Of a DNA stretch of 34,777 bases, positions 16,054-23,965 are shown in pieces; position 1 is the stretch's first letter; every line of letters begins with the position of its first letter. The DNA is from Acidimicrobiaceae bacterium (lineage in GTDB: Bacteria > Actinomycetota > Acidimicrobiia > Acidimicrobiales > RAAP-2): positions 1-34,777 of the forward strand of contig PMTL01000074.1 in NCBI GenBank assembly GCA_003168075.1, given 5' to 3'. Under the pieces are notes generated by a model. It saw nothing but the letters and a program-made list of their open reading frames with translations. It had not been told where the DNA came from and searched no databases. Made by a program: the position numbers and the translations under genes.

Positions 16054-16832
16054 TGGCAATACTGACCAATCACCGTATCTTGATTACCGGCGTCCTCACC
16101 GACGATTCACTGGCATTTGGCATCGCCCGGCGGGCCCTGGAAGAGGGCGCGACTATCGCTCTGACCGGAGCAGGCCGGGGCACGTCGCTGACGAGGCGCA
16201 CGGCGCGCAAGCTCGGCGACGTCGGTGAAGTAATCGAACTCGACGTCACTGACCCCGGACAGATCGCCGCGGCGGTGAATGAGGTGCAGAACCGATTCGG
16301 ACGTCTCGACGGCTTGGTCCACGCAATCGGCTACGCCCCTCAGAGTTGTCTGGGCAACGGAATGTTCGTCGCCCCCTTTGAGGACGTTGCCACGGCGATG
16401 CAGATTTCGACCTATTCGCTCAGTGCCCTCGTCGGAGCATTTCGGCCGCTGCTGCAAAAGAGCGTTGCCCTGGGCGGGGCGTCGGTGATCGCCCTGGACT
16501 TCGACGCCACCCGCGCCTATCCCCTGTACGACTGGATGGGCGTCATGAAGGCCGGGCTGGAATCCCTGGGCCGCTACCTCGCTCGCGAGGTCGGACCCGA
16601 CAAGATCCGCGTCAATATGCTCGCCGCCGGTCCCATTCGCACCGTGGCGGCCAAGTCCATCCCGGGCTTCCAGGTCTTTGAAGACACCTGGGCCGAACGC
16701 GCTCCCTTAGGCTGGGACGTCGATGACTCGGGCGCAATTGCCGACGCCGCCGTCGCGATGCTCTCACCCCTGTTGCGTGGGACCACCGCGTCGGTGATCC
16801 ACGTCGACGGCGGTGCTCATTCCATGGGTTGA
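16053..16832 (+). CDS. inhA: Enoyl-ACP reductase, FabI/InhA type
   Basis: This 259-residue SDR-fold enzyme reduces trans-2-enoyl-ACP with NAD(P)H in fatty-acid elongation. The FabI/InhA pattern is clear: ILITGVLTDDSLAFGIA at the N-terminus (the divergent nucleotide loop), LDGLVHAIGYAPQ near 86-98, the catalytic pair Y159-x6-K166 in YDWMGVMKAGLESL, VRVNMLAAGPIRT-like VNMLAAGPIRTVAAKSI, and a C-terminal VDGGAHSMG. It resembles InhA more than proteobacterial FabI (LDFDATRAYPLYDWM against the mycobacterial DFDPSRAMPAYNWM layout). There is no Shine-Dalgarno; the predicted +1 is the ATG itself. Its last 69 bases overlap the opposite-strand ABC transporter gene. Confidence 0.93.
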   Translation: MAILTNHRILITGVLTDDSLAFGIARRALEEGATIALTGAGRGTSLTRRTARKLGDVGEVIELDVTDPGQIAAAVNEVQNRFGRLDGLVHAIGYAPQSCLGNGMFVAPFEDVATAMQISTYSLSALVGAFRPLLQKSVALGGASVIALDFDATRAYPLYDWMGVMKAGLESLGRYLAREVGPDKIRVNMLAAGPIRTVAAKSIPGFQVFEDTWAERAPLGWDVDDSGAIADAAVAMLSPLLRGTTASVIHVDGGAHSMG

Positions 16833-18713
16833 GGCCTGCGAAGCGAACTGCGTCTCGTAGAGGGCTCGGTACAGGCCGCCAATCCCGAGGAGTTCCTCGT
16901 GGGTGCCGCGTTGCACAATTCGTCCGTCGTTGATAACGAGAATCTGATCGGCGTTGCGGATTGTCGAGAGACGATGAGCAATCACCAGCGAAGTACGCTC
17001 GGCCATCGTCTGGTCGAGGGCACGTTGCACCGCCGCCTCGCTCTCGTTGTCGAGGTGCGCCGTCGCTTCGTCGAGGACCACCAGGTGCGGCGCCTTCAAG
17101 AGGAGCCGCGCGAGGGCGACGCGCTGCTTCTCACCGCCGCTCAAGCGATAACCGCGCTCGCCCACCACCGTGTCGAGGCCCAGGGGCAGGCTGGCCACGA
17201 GTGGTGCGATCTGCGCGGCCACCAGAGCGGCGTGGATCTCCTCGTCACTGGCTGCTGGTCGGGCGAACAACAGATTGGCGCGAATCGTGTCGTGAAAAAG
17301 ATGAGGGTCCTGAGTGACGACGCCGACCGTCGCATTCAGTGACGCCGTGGTGGCTTCTCGCAAATCGACGCCGTTGATGGTGACCGAACCACTCGTCACG
17401 TCGTACAGTCGCGAGACCAGTAGCGACATGGTCGTCTTGCCGGCTCCCGAGGGACCCACCAGGGCCGTCATCGTACCGGGATCGACCTCGAAGCTCACGT
17501 CGTGCAGCACCGGCGTTCGCTTGACTCTCTCCAACACCGCCACCGCTTCGAGAGAGGCCAGTGACACTTCCTCGGCCCCCGGATACTCGAAGTCCACGTG
17601 GTCAAAACGCAATGTCGCGGGGCCAGTGGGAATACTCACCGCGTCGGGGGATTCTTTGATCATGGGTTCGAGGTCGAGCACCTCGAAGAGGCGCTCGAAA
17701 CTGACCATGGCGGACATGTAGTCGATGTTGAGATTCGACAACTGCGTCAACGGTCCGTACAAACGAGCCAAATAGAGCGTGAGTGCGAACAACGTGCCGA
17801 CGGCCAGTGCACCGTGGAGTACGGCCACCCCACCGAAGCCGTAGGCGAAGGCCGTGGCGAGCGACGCCGTCAAGGACAGAGCGACGAAGAAGAAACGTTG
17901 GTAGGTGGCCTGACGGATGCCGATGTCACGTACTTGTCCGGCGCGCGATTCAAAGTAGTCCAATTCGTCACGAGGACGACCGAAGAGCTTGACCACCATG
18001 GCGCCCGCGACGTTAAAGCGTTCGCTCATTACCATGTTCATTTCGGCGTTGAGTTCCATGCCACGCTGAAACAACGTCCCGAGTCGTCGCCCAACCCGTC
18101 GAGCGGGCAGGAGGAAAACTGGTAACAGCAACAGGGCGACCAGAGTGATTTGCCAACTCAGGAAAAACATCACGCCCAAGATGATCGTTAGCAGCACCGC
18201 GTTGCCCACCACGTTGGAGAAGAGGTCCGTGAAAGCCTGCTGAGCCCCGATGACGTCATTATTGAGCCGACTAATCAGCGCCCCGGTCTGAGTTCGTGAG
18301 AAGAAGGCAATCGGCATCTCTTGAATGTGGCCGTACACCTTGGCGCGCAGATCAAAGATGAGGCTCTCCCCGATCACTGCGGACGCCCGGCGCTCGAAGA
18401 GCGATAAACCGGCGTCAATGAGCGCGAGTACCGCAATCAGCGACGCCAGGCCGATCACCAGGCCCTCGCGTTTCTGCTTGATACCGGTGTCGATAATGGC
18501 GCGCAACACCAACGGCGACACCGAACTCACAACCGAATCAAGAACGACGGCGACCAAGAAGATACTGATCATCGTGCGGTAAACCCGGGCGTAGGTCAAC
18601 ATTCTCGGCAGCGTGCCGGGCTTAATTCGGTGTTCGAGGATGTCGCGGTTGCGGCGCATCGACATCATCCCCGCGCGACCACCGCGCCCCATGGCGCCCC
18701 CGTGCATACTCAT
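16764..18713 (-). CDS. ABC exporter, fused membrane and ATPase domains
   Basis: This 649-residue half-transporter works as a homodimer or with a partner to export lipids or drugs. The cytosolic N-terminus is Met/Gly/Arg-rich. The six-helix exporter domain (about 45-340) contains DLRAKVYGHIQEMPIAFFSR and SRLNNDVIGAQQAF coupling elements. The ATPase domain has Walker A GPSGAGKTT, Q-loop TQDPHLFHDTI, signature LSGGEKQRVALARLLL, Walker B HLVVLDEATAHLD and H-loop IAHRLST, all intact. ATG at 18713 is supported by GGAG 7 bases upstream. The final ~22 residues run antisense through the end of the InhA-like gene. It lies 58 bases downstream of the LysE-type exporter gene, probably in the same operon. 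The substrate cannot be told from sequence. Confidence 0.93.
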   Translation of the reverse strand: MSMHGGAMGRGGRAGMMSMRRNRDILEHRIKPGTLPRMLTYARVYRTMISIFLVAVVLDSVVSSVSPLVLRAIIDTGIKQKREGLVIGLASLIAVLALIDAGLSLFERRASAVIGESLIFDLRAKVYGHIQEMPIAFFSRTQTGALISRLNNDVIGAQQAFTDLFSNVVGNAVLLTIILGVMFFLSWQITLVALLLLPVFLLPARRVGRRLGTLFQRGMELNAEMNMVMSERFNVAGAMVVKLFGRPRDELDYFESRAGQVRDIGIRQATYQRFFFVALSLTASLATAFAYGFGGVAVLHGALAVGTLFALTLYLARLYGPLTQLSNLNIDYMSAMVSFERLFEVLDLEPMIKESPDAVSIPTGPATLRFDHVDFEYPGAEEVSLASLEAVAVLERVKRTPVLHDVSFEVDPGTMTALVGPSGAGKTTMSLLVSRLYDVTSGSVTINGVDLREATTASLNATVGVVTQDPHLFHDTIRANLLFARPAASDEEIHAALVAAQIAPLVASLPLGLDTVVGERGYRLSGGEKQRVALARLLLKAPHLVVLDEATAHLDNESEAAVQRALDQTMAERTSLVIAHRLSTIRNADQILVINDGRIVQRGTHEELLGIGGLYRALYETQFASQASTHGMSTAVDVDHRRGGPTQQG

Positions 18714-18771
18714 CGCGACTCCTTCGTCCCCTGCAGTGTAGGAAGCGACACCTGTCGGCCAGTCCGACGTC

Positions 18772-19413
18772 CTAGGTCGCCAGCGCCGACACCACAATCA
18801 GGACTCCGAGCGCGCACATCACGCCTCCGCCGATGGAGCGCAATACCACTAGGCGAGTCGGCGAACCCGAGAGCCACTCACGCGCCGTCCCGGCGATGAG
18901 TCCCCACGTACCGTCGCTGCAAAAGGCCATGACGCTGAAGATCACTCCGAAAATCACCAGTTGGGCCGTGATACGGCCCTCGGCCCGATTAACGAAGTGG
19001 GGAAACACCGCCGCGAAGAAGACCAGTGACTTGGGGTTGAGAACGCCGACCACGAAGCCCTGGCGGACGGTACGGCCAAAATTGGGTCGCACCGCCTCGC
19101 GCTGGGTCATGGCGTGCGCGTGCTCGTGACGATGGCGCAGGGCGTCAGATCCTAGGTACAACAAGTACAGACCTCCGGCGATTTGCAGAACGACCGAAAA
19201 CGACTTCGAATGCGATAACAGCGGGCCGAGGCCGAAAGCCACTACGAGTGACAACAGCAACGTGCCCACGCTATTGCCGAGCGCCGTCAGCACCGCCGTG
19301 CCACGCCCCCACGCCACTCCACGGGCCAGAGTAAACAGAACACTCGGTCCAGGCACCATGATGATGAGAATCGAGGCGACGAAGAATTGCGAGAGATGTG
19401 CCGAGTCGATCAT
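18772..19413 (-). CDS. LysE/RhtB family amino-acid exporter
   Basis: This 213-residue protein has about six hydrophobic segments and the family's N-terminal PGP motif (ILIIMVPGPSVLFTLARGVAWGR), a GNSVGTLLLSLVVAFGLG second helix, LYLLYLGSDALRHR, and the mid-protein FVVGVLNPKSLVFFAAVFPHFV block that is diagnostic for LysE/RhtB. Members export amino acids or their derivatives. A His-rich loop (RHRHEHAHAM) lies between helices 3 and 4. The start overlaps the YczE-like stop in an ATGA junction, so it is translated from the same mRNA. Confidence 0.92.
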   Translation of the reverse strand: MIDSAHLSQFFVASILIIMVPGPSVLFTLARGVAWGRGTAVLTALGNSVGTLLLSLVVAFGLGPLLSHSKSFSVVLQIAGGLYLLYLGSDALRHRHEHAHAMTQREAVRPNFGRTVRQGFVVGVLNPKSLVFFAAVFPHFVNRAEGRITAQLVIFGVIFSVMAFCSDGTWGLIAGTAREWLSGSPTRLVVLRSIGGGVMCALGVLIVVSALAT

Positions 19414-20063
19414 GCGCCTCTCCGCGTGACCAACCGATCGACGACGTTCAGACTGAGTCCGATACTGAATCCAATGGTGGCTGCGAAGAAGGCGGTTCCG
19501 ATACCTACCACTCCCCCGAGCAACCAGCCGATGATGAGCACGACGACTTCGATGCTCAGACGCACGTAGACCACGCTGATACCTAGACGGCGGTGCAGAC
19601 TCGTCATCACCCCGTCGCGCGGGCCCGGTCCGAGGCCCGTCGTGAGGTAGAGCGCGCTGCCAATACCAATGGCGGCCACTCCCGACACCATGAGAACTGC
19701 CTTGAGTATCCAGCTCGACGGAGTTGATACGTTGGCGGCAGTGACGTCAAGGGCGTAGGCAATGACGATCAAGTTGGCAATGGTGCCGAATCCGGGTTTC
19801 TCACGCAGCGGCCACCAGGTCAGCAATACCGCACTCGAGATCACTAGCGTCGACCAGCCGAGGGAGATTCCCAGTCGATGACCGAATCCCTGGGCGAAGA
19901 CCGTCCAGGGTGTGGCCCCCCAGTGTGACGCCACCAGCAGTCCTTCGCCGAAGCCAAAGAGGCTCAGCCCCCCGGCGAGCGGCGCCACCATGCGCGGGCG
20001 AATCGCCCACGTGCCAGACGCTCGCCAGGGCGTGTCGGGGATGCGGTGACTGAGGGTTGGCAC
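19410..20063 (-). CDS. YczE/YitT-like integral membrane protein
   Basis: This 217-residue protein has about five membrane helices. It resembles the YczE/YyaS group (COG2364): APLAGGLSLFGFGEGLLVAS, GATPWTVFAQGFGHRLGIS, GFGTIANLIVIAYALDV, GIGSALYLTTGLGPGPRDGVM and a C-terminal FFAATIGFSIGLSLNV. The repeated short G-x-x-P-W/R-D-G loops are characteristic. Function is unknown; members are often near regulators or exporters. The GTG start at 20063 has no Shine-Dalgarno, but TAGCCT at 20070-20075 predicts +1 exactly at the GTG. It is the first gene of an operon with the LysE-type exporter and probably the ABC exporter. Confidence 0.82.
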   Translation of the reverse strand: MPTLSHRIPDTPWRASGTWAIRPRMVAPLAGGLSLFGFGEGLLVASHWGATPWTVFAQGFGHRLGISLGWSTLVISSAVLLTWWPLREKPGFGTIANLIVIAYALDVTAANVSTPSSWILKAVLMVSGVAAIGIGSALYLTTGLGPGPRDGVMTSLHRRLGISVVYVRLSIEVVVLIIGWLLGGVVGIGTAFFAATIGFSIGLSLNVVDRLVTRRGA

Positions 20064-20069
20064 CGGACA

Positions 20070-20075
20070 AGGCTA
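20070..20075 (-). promoter_or_regulatory. -10 box (TAGCCT) for a leaderless YczE-like mRNA
   Basis: On the minus strand TAGCCT is followed by six bases and then GTG, so the predicted +1 is the first base of the start codon at 20063. This is the same geometry as at 16041 and 34101. The box lies in the foot of the inverted repeat at 20071-20104. Confidence 0.45.
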
Positions 20076-20104
20076 CCGGGCAACCTTTCGGTTGCCCGGT
20101 AGCC
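20071..20104 (-). terminator. Perfect 15-bp hairpin after the repeat-protein gene
   Basis: Arms 20071-20085 and 20090-20104 are perfectly complementary, with a TTTC loop at 20086-20089. The hairpin lies 26 bases downstream of the stop at 20130. There is no U-tract on either strand, so it is not a textbook intrinsic terminator; many actinobacterial terminators lack one. It could also affect the promoter it overlaps. Confidence 0.55.
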
Positions 20105-20129
20105 GTTCTCGGTACCGCCTTGCGCCCGC

Positions 20130-21743
20130 TTAGCGGTGGTTGCGCCTTCCGTGATCCTGGTGCTGGACCCAGGCGTAGTGGTAGATGGAGTTATCCCTCG
20201 TTCCAATCCAGACGTTAGTGGCAGTCACCGAATTGGTAACTCCCGATATCGCCGGTCCGAGACCCACAACCAAATCACCGATCCGAACGGAACGGAGGCT
20301 CGAGTTGCGGCCCCACGACCGGTAGACGGTCGATGAGGTGACGTCAATGGTCAAGGGGCTACCGTAGAAGCCCGTTACCGAGATGACGTCGCCCACGACG
20401 CTGGTGACCCGGCCGACGATGACCATGTTGCGCACCGTCACGAAGACTGCGGTCAACGAAGCCGACGGCGCGGCCGCCACGCGCACGACGTCACCAACGT
20501 TGATCTCAGCAATGGTCGAGATCTTGCGACCCGCAAAGTACGTCGTGGTGTCGGTCAGCGCGAAGGTGACGGGCAAGGAACCCGCGGTCTCCGGCTGCAC
20601 GATCAGTTGCGCGTTGGTGACACTTATGACGCTGCCGATGGTGATATCGGCCAACGGAGCTGAGATGTGCACTGCGCTCGCGACCAGTGGGTTACCACTG
20701 GCGCTGACGTCAACGTACGAACCCACCAACAGCGCCGCAACCGTGGTGACGGCCTTGAGCTGGTAGTACACCGTGCTCGAACCGAGTTCCACCGTGACCG
20801 GCGCCTTGAAGTGGCCCGGCTCAATGGTCACCGATGTCGGTGTACCGCTGGAAGGATTTAGTTCGGTTACCATGCCCTCGATAATGACGGGCTTGGGAAC
20901 CGCGATGCGCACTGTGCTCGCGGTCAAGGGGTTGCCACTGGCGACCACTTCGACCTTGGAGCCAACGAGGAGGTCAGCCACCGTCACAACGGCGCCCGAC
21001 TGCCTGTACACAGTGCTCGAACCGAGGTCAACGCTGAGCGCCACCGCGTGGTTGAAGTAGGGCAGGATGGTCACCGAGGTCGGCGTGCCGGTCGATGGCG
21101 ATAGCGCCGTGACCGTGCCGTCAATAACGACGGGCTTGGGAACGGCGATCTCCACAACGGTTGCCGTCGCGGGGTTACCCGTCGCTTCAAGCTCGACTTG
21201 TGAGCCCACCATCAACGACGTCACCGGGGTGATCTTTCCACCCAGGTAGTACAGGGTGCTAGTCCCGAGGTCAATGTTCACAGTCGGCTTCTTGAGGTCG
21301 CGCGGCTGGATGGTCACCGAGGTCGGCGTGCCGGTCGATGGCGATAGCGCCGTGACTGTGCCGCCCACGAAAATGGGCTCTGGGGACAAAATCCGCAATA
21401 TTTGCGCTGTTGCCGGACTGCCGGTCAGGGCAATCTGAACGGGCTCACCAAGTGCGAGAGCCGCAACCGTCACGTTGGCACCCGCCTGCTTGTAGATCGT
21501 GGTAGCGCTCAAGAGAATGTTCTCAGTAGGTGCATTGGGATTATGTGGTTGGATCGTCAACGACGTCGGCGTGCCGGTCGATGGCGTCAGCACCGTTACG
21601 GTTCCCTGAACGACCAGATCGGCTTTAGCAGTGGCGTTTGCTACGGGGCTCGCCATCGCAACCGCCGAGGAGGCGAAGACACTCGCCAGACTCAGTGCAG
21701 CGATGGCACCGTATCGAAATGCCTTATTGGTATGTGTCAACAT
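20130..21743 (-). CDS. Secreted repeat protein with tandem ~81-residue DUF5666-like domains
   Basis: This 537-residue secreted protein of unknown function begins with a classical signal peptide (basic THTNKAFRYG, hydrophobic AIAALSLASVFASSAVA, AMA-S cleavage region). Four tandem repeats of exactly 81 residues follow (about 44-367), each with a G-T/M-V-T-x-L header, then S-T-G-T-P-T-S-V-T-I, then a GS-S-T-V-Y strand, V-A-x-L-L-V-G-S and A-S-G-N-P. Two diverged repeats run to about 500, and the C-terminus is basic and aromatic. Small beta domains of this type are often labelled DUF5666. ATG at 21743 is chosen because GAGG lies 4 bases before it; ATGs at 21746 and 21758 are alternatives. It is a single-gene transcript between a hairpin and a long upstream region. 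Confidence 0.85.
   Translation of the reverse strand: MLTHTNKAFRYGAIAALSLASVFASSAVAMASPVANATAKADLVVQGTVTVLTPSTGTPTSLTIQPHNPNAPTENILLSATTIYKQAGANVTVAALALGEPVQIALTGSPATAQILRILSPEPIFVGGTVTALSPSTGTPTSVTIQPRDLKKPTVNIDLGTSTLYYLGGKITPVTSLMVGSQVELEATGNPATATVVEIAVPKPVVIDGTVTALSPSTGTPTSVTILPYFNHAVALSVDLGSSTVYRQSGAVVTVADLLVGSKVEVVASGNPLTASTVRIAVPKPVIIEGMVTELNPSSGTPTSVTIEPGHFKAPVTVELGSSTVYYQLKAVTTVAALLVGSYVDVSASGNPLVASAVHISAPLADITIGSVISVTNAQLIVQPETAGSLPVTFALTDTTTYFAGRKISTIAEINVGDVVRVAAAPSASLTAVFVTVRNMVIVGRVTSVVGDVISVTGFYGSPLTIDVTSSTVYRSWGRNSSLRSVRIGDLVVGLGPAISGVTNSVTATNVWIGTRDNSIYHYAWVQHQDHGRRNHR
20643..21614 (-). repeat. Four in-frame tandem repeats of exactly 243 bp
   Basis: Equivalent codons (the Ile of the T-I-x-P motif) end at 21554, 21311, 21068 and 20825, a constant 243-base step. 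Copies 2 and 3 share a near-identical stretch of about 50 bases (around 21067-21120 and 21310-21363), differing by very few bases. This suggests recent duplication or gene conversion. Boundaries are approximate because any phase of the repeat could be chosen. Confidence 0.85.
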
Positions 21744-21946
21744 CATTCCTCGATTCATTGGAGTTGCGTTACAAATCCACGCTACGAATCGAATTTCTGA
21801 AACGCCTGTCAAAAGGATTACAACCACCGTCACATTGTGAAAGTTGATTGCTGGTTGCCTGTGAATACCTTGAGAGAGTCCACCTGGGCAAGCTCCGTTG
21901 GTGAAGGAGTAAGGCTAATGTCACAAGCGGGGTCCAAACTGACCTT
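21744..21946. promoter_or_regulatory. Upstream region of the repeat-protein gene
   Basis: About 200 bases lie between the repeat-protein start and the TnpB remnant. The minus strand has TTGACA at 21813-21808, a good -35 match, but no clear -10 at 16-18 bases (ATTCGT and TTCGTA are poor), so the promoter call is tentative. On the plus strand a 10-codon open frame with GGAG (ATG at 21918, stop at 21948-21950) ends in an ATGA overlap with the remnant's ATG. No RNA gene was recognised. Confidence 0.25.
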
Positions 21947-22123
21947 ATGACCAAGGCCGTTCTTGAGCAATCCAAAACGACGACGCCAGCCACCCTTAAC
22001 CAGACCTACCGTTACGCTCTAGACCCCACTAGTGAGCAAGTCAGCCTCCTCGGCGGACGAGACATGTACATCGTGCCAAGGCCACTACTTTCCACCAACT
22101 ACATGTCCGCACTGGCACTTTGA
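21947..22123 (+). pseudogene. tnpB: Truncated TnpB/OrfB transposase-associated nuclease, N-terminal remnant
   Basis: ATG at 21947 opens a 58-codon frame ending in TGA at 22121-22123. Residues 18-34 read NQTYRYALDPTSEQVSL, the characteristic start of IS607/IS200-type TnpB proteins (Y-R-Y/F-x-L-x-P-T-x-E-Q), which normally continues into a C/G-A-A-R-F-x-Y-N helix. Here homology fades after about residue 38 and the frame stops; a full TnpB has roughly 370-450 residues. RuvC-like catalytic domains and the zinc ribbon are absent from the downstream sequence, which soon becomes the nnr gene. It is therefore a decayed 5' end of an insertion element, with no inverted repeats or intact partner seen. 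Whether the short peptide is still made is unknown. Confidence 0.6.
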
Positions 22124-22232
22124 GTGACGCAGTTGCGCTCGTGCGCAGCGTGGCTAACTTGGGTGCAGTGCGAACAAATTCTCGACACTCGACGTCGCCT
22201 CAGAGCGAGCACCACTTCCGAGGGGAAGAAAG

Positions 22233-23576
22233 TTGATTCCTCTCGTCACTTCTGCAGTCATGCGAGAGTGCGACGCCAAGGCCGTGGCCATTGTGGGGGG
22301 CGACGCTCTCGTGCAGGCTGCCGGCGGTGCAGTCGCCGCAGAGGCCCGCAAACTCCTCGGCGGGTGCTACGGCAAACGCATTTGCGTCGTGGCCGGTCCC
22401 GGACTCAACGGCGCGGATGGTCGCGTGGCGGCGACGTTGCTGCGAGGTCGAGGTGCCAAGGTCGACCTCATCGCCGTAAACGAACAACCACGAGCTCTGA
22501 GCGGATTTGACCTCGTGATCGACGCCGCGTTCGGCCTAGGTTGTAGTCGTCCCTACGACGCGCCCTCCGTCACGCCGGGCACCCTTGTTCTCGCCGTAGA
22601 TCTTCCCTCGGGCGTGGACGCCGATACCGGGGCCGTCCTTGGTCACCCATTGGTGGCGGACGTGACGCTCGCTCTCGGAGCCCTGAAATACGCCCACGTC
22701 GACGGCGATGCCACGGCACTCGTGGGTGAGATTCGTTACGCCGGACTCGGTATCGAGGCACCGAGCGACGACGCCCTAATCGTCGACGCCGATCTTCAGG
22801 ACTTCGTTGTTCACGGTCGCGACGACCACAAGTGGACGCACGCCGTGAGCGTGCTCGCCGGCTCGGCTCGTATGCCGGGTGCCGCAGACTTCGTCTGTGC
22901 CGGCGCCCTGAGTGCGGGAGCGTCCATGGTCCGCCTGCAAAGTCGTGGCAAGATCGCGAAGTTGGTGCACCTACCTCCCGAGGTCGTGCGCTTCACTGGA
23001 CCACTCGTCGACCCCCGAAGCCGCAGCGTGGTCGCAGGTCCGGGCTTGGGGCTCGAATCATCGCAGTGGTTAAAAGATCGCCTCACGGATATCGCCATGT
23101 CGGCGGTGCTCGACGCCGACGCCCTCGCGAGTGAGACCGTTGAACTCTCGCGCGGCCAAGAATGGGTCCTGACCCCGCACCGCAAAGAATTCGAACGTCT
23201 GAGTGGTACTTCGTTGGGAAGCCGGTGCATCGACGCCGTGCGGGCTCTCGCAGCGACAACCGGTTGTGTCATCCTGCTGAAGGGACCAACGACGATCATC
23301 AGCTCGCCTCAGGGGAATCTTCGAATCGTTCGCTCCGGCACCAGCAACCTCGCAACGGCGGGAACCGGCGACGTCCTCGCTGGAATGATCGGTGCCGCTC
23401 TCGCCCGAGGCCACCAACCACTATCGGCGGCGGCCTTGAGCGCTCACCTGCACGGGTTAGCGGGTCGGCGCCTCGGCGCGTACGGCGTCGCCACGGACTT
23501 GCCCGACGCCGTCTCCGACGTCCTCAGAGTCCATTCTCGACGGCCGGAGGTGGTGAGAAGTGCAGTGGAGCAGTGA
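22233..23576 (+). CDS. nnr: Bifunctional NAD(P)H-hydrate epimerase/dehydratase
   Basis: This 447-residue enzyme repairs damaged NAD(P)H hydrates. The N-terminal YjeF_N epimerase domain (1 to about 190) starts IPLVTSAVMRECDAKAVAI and has ICVVAGPGLNGADGRVAA and LVLAVDLPSGVDADTG. The C-terminal ADP-dependent dehydratase domain has SVLAGSARMPGAA, VVAGPGLGLESS, WVLTPHRKEFERLSG and the nucleotide/active-site motif TAGTGDVLAGMIGAAL. The first epimerase motif is usually G-x-G-N-N-G-G-D-G; here it reads GPGLNGADG, losing the first Asn. The start is TTG at 22233 with GAGGGG about 7-12 bases upstream. The later ATG at 22260 would cut into the conserved N-terminal helix. Confidence 0.94.
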   Translation: MIPLVTSAVMRECDAKAVAIVGGDALVQAAGGAVAAEARKLLGGCYGKRICVVAGPGLNGADGRVAATLLRGRGAKVDLIAVNEQPRALSGFDLVIDAAFGLGCSRPYDAPSVTPGTLVLAVDLPSGVDADTGAVLGHPLVADVTLALGALKYAHVDGDATALVGEIRYAGLGIEAPSDDALIVDADLQDFVVHGRDDHKWTHAVSVLAGSARMPGAADFVCAGALSAGASMVRLQSRGKIAKLVHLPPEVVRFTGPLVDPRSRSVVAGPGLGLESSQWLKDRLTDIAMSAVLDADALASETVELSRGQEWVLTPHRKEFERLSGTSLGSRCIDAVRALAATTGCVILLKGPTTIISSPQGNLRIVRSGTSNLATAGTGDVLAGMIGAALARGHQPLSAAALSAHLHGLAGRRLGAYGVATDLPDAVSDVLRVHSRRPEVVRSAVEQ

Positions 23577-23965
23577 CACCGCGGTAGGGCTGACCGTCTG
23601 ACCTACTCGATGGGCGGCGTGCCCTCCGGTTCAACTGCGCCCGACATTGAGCGTTTCGGGGCATTTTTTTCCCGTCGCCGACACCTCCATCGTCAGATAC
23701 GGCGGTGCCGCTGACATTCGCGACTGCCCCAAGGACGAGGTTCACTAGCTTCAGCGTCATATCAGACGGTCGAGACCCGAGAATTGACCTCCCCACTCGA
23801 GCACCCTGTGGCGAACACGCTCTGGGGGGGTTTGTGACACTTGCGAGACCATCGGCGAGCGGGCCAATGGCCGTGGTTAGGCTAGTTGACAGAGGTAGTT
23901 CATACTCTTGGTGAGGTTCAGTATCGCGACTGAGAGTCCAGTAAGGACACGATAAAGGAATCTAC
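23577..23965. other. 389-base intergenic region, with a weak terminator-like site
   Basis: No convincing gene is seen. A short stem (23640-23644 with 23656-23660) followed by GGCA and seven T residues (23664-23670) may terminate nnr; the stem is only about 5 bp. TTGACA at 23890-23895 could be part of a promoter for the GH15 gene, but no matching -10 is clear at the normal spacing. Short open frames here have poor codon character. Confidence 0.3.

Noticed and set aside
20643-21614. Regular repeats considered as a CRISPR array
   Set aside because: The 243-bp unit is in frame and protein-coding throughout, with no short repeat/spacer alternation and no cas genes.
23524-23796. 90-codon minus-strand frame in the nnr/GH15 gap
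   Set aside because: It overlaps the 3' end of nnr, has an Arg/Ser-rich C-terminal half, and shows no motif or good start.
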